11,507 bases of DNA from Bacteroidota bacterium (GTDB lineage Bacteria; Bacteroidota; Rhodothermia; Balneolales; Balneolaceae). The DNA lies in contig JAGXIS010000007.1 of NCBI GenBank assembly GCA_024635465.1, positions 1 through 11,507 on the forward strand, in the 5' to 3' direction. The number at the start of each line of letters is the position of its first letter. Position 1 is the first letter of the stretch. Positions 6,576-11,507 of this stretch are shown here, piece after piece. The notes below the pieces were generated by a model, which saw only the letters and a program-made list of their open reading frames with translations, was not told the origin of the DNA and made no database searches. A program made the position numbers and the translations under genes.

Positions 6576-6628
6576 AAAAGCCTCTTCTTAAAATCTTTCC
6601 CACAGGATTTTTGGAAGAGGCTTTTTTT
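6576..6628 (+). terminator. Riboswitch expression platform: terminator with antiterminator
   Basis: The outer stem is AAAAGCCTCTTC (6576-6587) with GAAGAGGCTTTT (6614-6625). The inner stem is AAAATC (6590-6595) with GATTTT (6606-6611), followed by a run of seven T. The right strand of riboswitch P1, TGGGAAAGAT (6529-6538), is perfectly complementary over 10 bases to ATCTTTCCCA (6593-6602) within this hairpin. Without SAM that pairing competes with P1 and the terminator (genes on); with SAM, P1 holds its strand and the terminator forms (genes off). This is transcriptional control, not translational. Confidence 0.92.
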
Positions 6629-6735
6629 GTTTTAGGGTTTAGGAGTTGTCTTTATCATTGATTCCGAAACCAAACAGATAATCATAGATACACAAACCAT
6701 TGAGAAATACATTTAATAACTGGTACGATACCAAG

Positions 6736-7179
6736 ATGCGATCTACATCAGAGATCTCTGCTGAAACCGATGCAGTAGAGAAGGTTTTGGATGAAATCAA
6801 AACCATTGCCATCGTTGGAATCTCCAGAAACAGGCATAAAGACAGTAATTTTGTTGGTCGATATCTTCAAAATGCCGGTTACAAAATTATTCCAGTGAAT
6901 CCGGGAGCTGATGAGATTCTCGGCGAAAAAGCATATGCAGATCTTTCATCAATTCCTGAAAAAGTGGATGTGGTGGATATTTTCATCAAGCCCGAAGATG
7001 TGCCACAAATTGTAGATCAGGCACTGGAAATTAATCCGGTTGCAATCTGGCTTCAACTTGGGACCGGTGAACACCCTGAAGAGATGAAAAAAGCGAAGCA
7101 AGCGGGGGTCATGATGCTACAAAATCGGTGTATCAAGGTCGATCACCAATTTTTAATTCGAAACCGAAAGAAAAATTGA
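6736..7179 (+). CDS. CoA-binding-domain (YccU-like) Rossmann protein, first gene of the met operon
   Basis: This small single-domain protein (147 residues from the preferred ATG) belongs to the CoA_binding_2/YccU-like family, whose fold resembles the CoA-binding domain of succinyl-CoA synthetase. Visible features are TIAIVGISRNRHKDS with the dinucleotide-type loop (about residues 23-38), IIPVNPGADEILG, VDVVDIFIKPEDV, IWLQLGTGEHPEEM, and NRCIKVDHQ with the family's conserved Cys (residue 132). Catalytic activity is not established for the family. The frame opens at a TTG at 6700, but the ATG at 6736 gives the normal family start. It is the first cistron after the SAM riboswitch terminator and lies 76 bases before metY. 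A link to CoA or acetyl-CoA use by MetX is conceivable but only inferred. Confidence 0.85.
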   Translation: MRSTSEISAETDAVEKVLDEIKTIAIVGISRNRHKDSNFVGRYLQNAGYKIIPVNPGADEILGEKAYADLSSIPEKVDVVDIFIKPEDVPQIVDQALEINPVAIWLQLGTGEHPEEMKKAKQAGVMMLQNRCIKVDHQFLIRNRKKN

Positions 7180-7234
7180 TGCTCGGCCAGGCCTCCAACA
7201 CCAAACAGTGATTCACAAATTTCAACAAGAATAA

Positions 7235-8587
<1,353 letters not shown>

Positions 8588-8599
8588 AATCCAAAAAAA

Positions 8600-8629
8600 T
8601 AGCAGAACTCCCTCGCCGGAGCTCTGCTA
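8600..8629. other. Hairpin after metY, T-tract only in the reverse direction
   Basis: TAGCAGA-A-CTCC (8600-8611) pairs with GGAG-C-TCTGCTA (8618-8629), with one A/C mismatch and a 6-base loop. On the plus strand no T-tract follows, so it is not a classical terminator for metY. On the minus strand it is followed by seven T and would stop antisense transcription. On the operon mRNA it could slow 3' decay or give partial termination. Confidence 0.55.
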
Positions 8630-8642
8630 ATAATTAAAACGC

Positions 8643-8670
8643 GTGAGTGAGATCAAAATGGTCTCATCAC
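8643..8670 (+). other. Second intercistronic hairpin, upstream of the OsmC gene
   Basis: GTGA (8643-8646), a bulged G, and TGAGATC (8648-8654) pair with GGTCTCA-TCAC (8660-8670): 11 pairs with one wobble and a 5-base loop. It lies 33 bases before the OsmC-family start. No T-tract follows. It may affect mRNA processing or translation; no known motif was recognised. Confidence 0.4.
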
Positions 8671-8703
8671 ACATTCCTTCATAACATCAAAAATACAAAA
8701 CAA

Positions 8704-9237
8704 ATGAGTATAGCAGAAACAACAATTTCAACGGAAAACGAAATACTTAAAAATAGTCTCTTGAACCTGATTAAAGGAATACAAGAAGATCCTGACAATG
8801 CAAATGCAACATTTAGGGCAAAATCAAAGCTGGAGGATGGGTTTTTGGCTGAGGTACAAACTCGTGATTTCAAATTTAAATCGGATGAACCCACTGATTT
8901 GGGTGGTACAGATCAGGGACCCAATCCGGTAGAGTATGTATTGGGCGCGTTTGCAGCTTGCCAGGAGATCGTCATCAAGGCATATGCAACTGTTCTTGAT
9001 ATTAACTTGAAATCTGTTTCCGTAGAGGTGGACGGACATCTGGATCTTCATGGATTTTTGAATCTTACAGATCAGCGTGCCGGTTTCACTTCATTAAATT
9101 ATAAAACAACCGTTGAAACAAACGAAAAAGACACTAAAAAACTTCAACTACTTGAAGAGCTATCTGTTACCAGATGTCCGGTTCTGGATATCATACAAAA
9201 TCCGGTTGAGGTCACCGGTAGTGTAACATATATATAG
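8704..9237 (+). CDS. OsmC/Ohr-family protein
   Basis: This 177-residue protein belongs to the OsmC fold, which includes thiol-dependent peroxide reductases and many uncharacterised relatives. Family marks are GGTDQGPNPVEYVLGAFAACQEIV with the first redox Cys (residue 86) on the central helix, and VTRCPVLDII with the second Cys (residue 158). The LGAFAACQ and C-P-V pattern is nearer the YhfA-like subgroup than Ohr. The N-terminal 30 residues are polar and helical. The open frame reaches a GTG at 8647, but the ATG at 8704 avoids translating through a hairpin and fits the family. Its place between metY and metX in a sulfur-regulated operon suggests a role in handling reactive sulfur, sulfide or homocysteine thiols rather than only peroxides. 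That role is inference. Confidence 0.88.
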   Translation: MSIAETTISTENEILKNSLLNLIKGIQEDPDNANATFRAKSKLEDGFLAEVQTRDFKFKSDEPTDLGGTDQGPNPVEYVLGAFAACQEIVIKAYATVLDINLKSVSVEVDGHLDLHGFLNLTDQRAGFTSLNYKTTVETNEKDTKKLQLLEELSVTRCPVLDIIQNPVEVTGSVTYI

Positions 9238-9247
9238 CGCTAAAATA

Positions 9248-9283
9248 ATCCCTGCAAGGCACTCATTTCTGTCTTGCAGGGAT
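9248..9283 (+). other. Strong intercistronic hairpin just before metX
   Basis: ATCCCTGCAAG (9248-9258) pairs perfectly with CTTGCAGGGAT (9273-9283). Two further pairs (G-U and C-G) extend the stem inward and leave a 10-base loop. The metX ATG is only 17 bases downstream and no T-tract follows. It could be a partial terminator, an RNA-processing site or a 5' stabiliser for a metX-hom sub-transcript. Confidence 0.6.
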
Positions 9284-9300
9284 ATCAATCTAAATAAATA

Positions 9301-10338
9301 ATGAACCAGGGAATTTCAAAAACAGTACTAAATCAGTCATTCACTACTGAATCAGGTTTTGAGTTTCAGAAACCGGATGTAGCTTATAAAACATGGGGTA
9401 ATTTGAATGAAGCCCGGGATAATGTGATACTTATATGTCATGCTCTAACTGGTCATGCAGCGGCCGATGAGTGGTTCCCCGGTATTTTTGGTGAGAGTAG
9501 AATTTGTGACCCGGAAAAATATTTTATCATCTGTATTAATGTACCCGGAAGTTCATACGGTTCAATTGGTCCCTGGACAATCAACTCAAAAACCAATAAA
9601 CCCTACCGAAATGATTTTCCTCCGATTACGATACGGGACATGGTTCGATTTCAACAACATTTTCTGGATCAACTTGAAATAAAAGGTATTGAACTGGTGA
9701 TAGGCGGATCTCTTGGAGGTATGCAGGCATTGGAATTTGCCATTTTGGACGATAGGGTCAAATCTGCAGTACTTATCGCGATGAGCAAAGCTCACAGCCC
9801 TTGGGCGATTGGCATTAGTCATGCACAGCGAATGGCTATTAAATTGGATCCCAAATGGAATGACGGAAACTATGAAAAAGGGGAAGGCCCTGTTGAGGGC
9901 TTGGCGACTGCAAGAATGATGGCAATGATCACTTACCGTACGCCCGTCGATTATGAATCTAAATTTGGCAGGGATCTGCAGAACGGGAAAGAGCTGTATC
10001 AAGTTGAATCCTATTTAAACTATCAAGGAGATAAACTGGCCGGTAGATTTGATGCGCACTCCTACCTGAATTTGACTGAGGCGATGGATTCCCATGATGT
10101 ATCCAGGGGTCGTGGTTCATTTTTGGAAGTTTTACAAAATGTACAAGTACCGGTTAAAGTAGTGGGCATAGATAGCGATCACCTCTACCCTACTCATGAA
10201 CAGAAAGATTTAACCGCACTGCTTGACAATGCAACCTATAGTGAAATTCGTTCAACCTATGGTCATGACGCCTTTTTGATCGAATTTGAGCAGTTGAACT
10301 CAATTATTCAATCGTTTTTAGAAAAAAAAGTTAAATAA
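9301..10338 (+). CDS. metX: Homoserine O-acetyltransferase
   Basis: MetX transfers acetyl from acetyl-CoA to homoserine, making the substrate of MetY. The 345-residue alpha/beta-hydrolase has the complete triad: Ser137 in the nucleophile elbow GGSLGGMQALEF, Asp293 in GIDSDHLYPTHEQ and His322 in YGHDAFLIE. The oxyanion-side LICHALTGHA and the N(V/M)PGSSYGSIGP segment (residues 80-91) are also family features. The lid region with RTPVDYESKFGR is present. Some MetX-fold enzymes use succinyl-CoA; the pairing with a MetY-type sulfhydrylase favours acetyl. The start ATG at 9301 follows a strong hairpin. The gene is separated from the next by only 6 bases, so the two are translated from one mRNA. 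Confidence 0.94.
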   Translation: MNQGISKTVLNQSFTTESGFEFQKPDVAYKTWGNLNEARDNVILICHALTGHAAADEWFPGIFGESRICDPEKYFIICINVPGSSYGSIGPWTINSKTNKPYRNDFPPITIRDMVRFQQHFLDQLEIKGIELVIGGSLGGMQALEFAILDDRVKSAVLIAMSKAHSPWAIGISHAQRMAIKLDPKWNDGNYEKGEGPVEGLATARMMAMITYRTPVDYESKFGRDLQNGKELYQVESYLNYQGDKLAGRFDAHSYLNLTEAMDSHDVSRGRGSFLEVLQNVQVPVKVVGIDSDHLYPTHEQKDLTALLDNATYSEIRSTYGHDAFLIEFEQLNSIIQSFLEKKVK

Positions 10339-10344
10339 ATCATC

Positions 10345-11421
10345 ATGTCAGAATTGAAAGTGTACAAAAAACCTCTCGATAAGAAATCACCGCAAGTGAA
10401 GAAATTGTTTATAGCCGGCGTTGGTGCAGTTGGGAATACCCTATTGAAACAAGTCTCCAGGTATGGAACTGAAAAATCATTGCGTGTTTTAGGAGTTTGT
10501 AATAGCAATCATCTTTTATGGTACGATCGAGTACAGGGAAATTACTCACTCAGAGATCTTCTGCGTGCTCCTGATCTGGATTGGGAAAGTGTGATTCAGA
10601 AGTTAATATCTTATGAAAAAGGAAGTGTTGTATTTGTGGATACCACGGGTAGCTTAGAGATCGCTGAACTCTATCCAAGACTTCTTAAAAATCATATTCA
10701 CGTTGTAACACCCAGTAAACTTGCTAATACTCAAAAGCAAGATCAGTTTGATAACCTGCACCACATAGCTGCGGAGAATGGTGTAGAATTTTTATATGAA
10801 ACCAATGTTGGAGCTGGTCTGCCCATTATAAGTTCTATAAAAAATCTAATCCACACGGGTGATGAAATTCTTGAATTAAGTGGTGTACTTTCAGGAACTA
10901 TGACTTACCTCTTCTCTGAGTTGGATAAAGGAGGTACTTTTAGCGAGACCATCATCAAAGCGCGTCGACTTGGATATGCGGAGCCCGATCCCCGGGATGA
11001 TCTTTCCGGGGAAGACGTTGCAAGAAAGTTTATGATCTTAGCCCGTATTTGCGGTCACAAAATTGAGCGGGAAGAGTTAGAAGTTGAGTCACTCATACCG
11101 AAAGAACTACAAGACGTCGATTCTGCTGCCTTTCTTGAAAGAGTGAGTGAATTTGATGATGAGTGGACACGTAAATGTGAAGAGGCAAGTCTTGAAAATC
11201 GAACATTACGATATGTAGGACGCTATTATAAAGGTAAAGGCCAAATTGGAATTCAGGCTGTACCCATCTCATCTGCATTGGGTCAGCTCAAAGGCACCAC
11301 AAACCTGATCTCTATTCGATCACGAAGATACAACGATCAACCTTTGGTTATACAGGGACCCGGTGCAGGAAAAGAAGTGACGGCGGCCGGTGTTCTGGCG
11401 GATCTTCTAAGTATAAGTTAG
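10345..11421 (+). CDS. hom: Homoserine dehydrogenase (ThrA/MetL C-terminal type, stand-alone)
   Basis: This enzyme reduces aspartate semialdehyde to homoserine with NAD(P)H, supplying MetX. The 358 residues correspond to the dehydrogenase half of bifunctional aspartokinase-homoserine dehydrogenases, without the kinase and without an ACT domain. The Rossmann loop is AGVGAVG (24-30). VDTTGS (99-103) and TPSKLANT with Lys125 follow. The catalytic domain has YETNVGAGLP (151-160), GVLSGTMTYLFSEL (180-192) and GYAEPDPRDDLSGEDVARK (210-228) with the acidic and Lys residues of the active site. The C-terminal GPGAGKEVTAAGVLADLL returns to the nucleotide domain. It is the last gene of the methionine operon. 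The missing regulatory domain suggests that control is at the RNA level here. Confidence 0.94.
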   Translation: MSELKVYKKPLDKKSPQVKKLFIAGVGAVGNTLLKQVSRYGTEKSLRVLGVCNSNHLLWYDRVQGNYSLRDLLRAPDLDWESVIQKLISYEKGSVVFVDTTGSLEIAELYPRLLKNHIHVVTPSKLANTQKQDQFDNLHHIAAENGVEFLYETNVGAGLPIISSIKNLIHTGDEILELSGVLSGTMTYLFSELDKGGTFSETIIKARRLGYAEPDPRDDLSGEDVARKFMILARICGHKIEREELEVESLIPKELQDVDSAAFLERVSEFDDEWTRKCEEASLENRTLRYVGRYYKGKGQIGIQAVPISSALGQLKGTTNLISIRSRRYNDQPLVIQGPGAGKEVTAAGVLADLLSIS

Positions 11422-11442
11422 AAAACCACACTAAAAATGATT

Positions 11443-11472
11443 GCTCCATAATAATATGGGGCTTTCTTCTTT
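11443..11472 (+). terminator. Terminator of the methionine operon
   Basis: GCTCCAT (11443-11449) pairs with ATGGGGC (11456-11462), seven pairs including one T-G wobble, with a 6-base loop. A T-rich tail (TTTCTTCTTT) follows. It lies 21 bases after the hom stop. Confidence 0.65.
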
Positions 11473-11507
11473 GATTGAATGGCCAGATCTCCCACACTCT
11501 TCCACAC

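Overview
The window is ordinary-density bacterial chromosome with moderate to low G+C. It probably comes from the Bacteroidota/Balneolota (Rhodothermota-Chlorobiota side) group. That placement is an inference from several signs: a short basic membrane-anchored protein next to mutL, weak or absent Shine-Dalgarno sequences before most genes, TTG as a likely start for mutL and era, and a MutL whose C-terminal endonuclease motifs are degenerate. No mobile element, tRNA, rRNA or CRISPR array was seen.

Left part (1-5940), housekeeping genes. On the minus strand are mutL (mismatch repair; its stop lies 10 bases from the window edge) and, just upstream of it, a 67-residue one-helix membrane protein. 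Divergent from these on the plus strand is icd (NADP-type isocitrate dehydrogenase), which ends in a strong hairpin terminator. A minus-strand NlpC/P60 lipoprotein (MepS-like peptidoglycan endopeptidase) lies back-to-back with pdxJ (vitamin B6 synthesis). pdxJ is followed by era (ribosome-assembly GTPase). A REP-like palindromic element fills the pdxJ-era gap, and its core sequence matches the icd terminator stem.

Middle part (5940-6735), a 796-base non-coding region and the most interesting stretch. It holds a long imperfect inverted repeat, then a likely promoter, then an 18-codon ORF (MKNSALNIICKMCMCCCT) with a Met/Cys codon cluster. Next come an alternative hairpin and intrinsic terminator, a complete SAM-I (S-box) riboswitch, and that riboswitch's own terminator. 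A 6-base segment just after the small ORF can pair with the left arm of the first terminator, and a ribosome at the stop codon would be expected to cover exactly that segment. This is the geometry of a translation-dependent attenuator. No convincing promoter lies between the two devices, so they look like serial controls on one transcript: one senses charged tRNA-Cys/Met and the other senses SAM.

Right part (6736-11462), the methionine operon these devices control: a CoA-binding-fold protein, metY (O-acetylhomoserine sulfhydrylase), an OsmC-family protein, metX (homoserine O-acetyltransferase) and a stand-alone homoserine dehydrogenase, then a terminator. The pathway runs aspartate semialdehyde to homoserine (Hom), to O-acetylhomoserine (MetX), to homocysteine with sulfide (MetY). 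Several hairpins without U-tracts lie between the cistrons.
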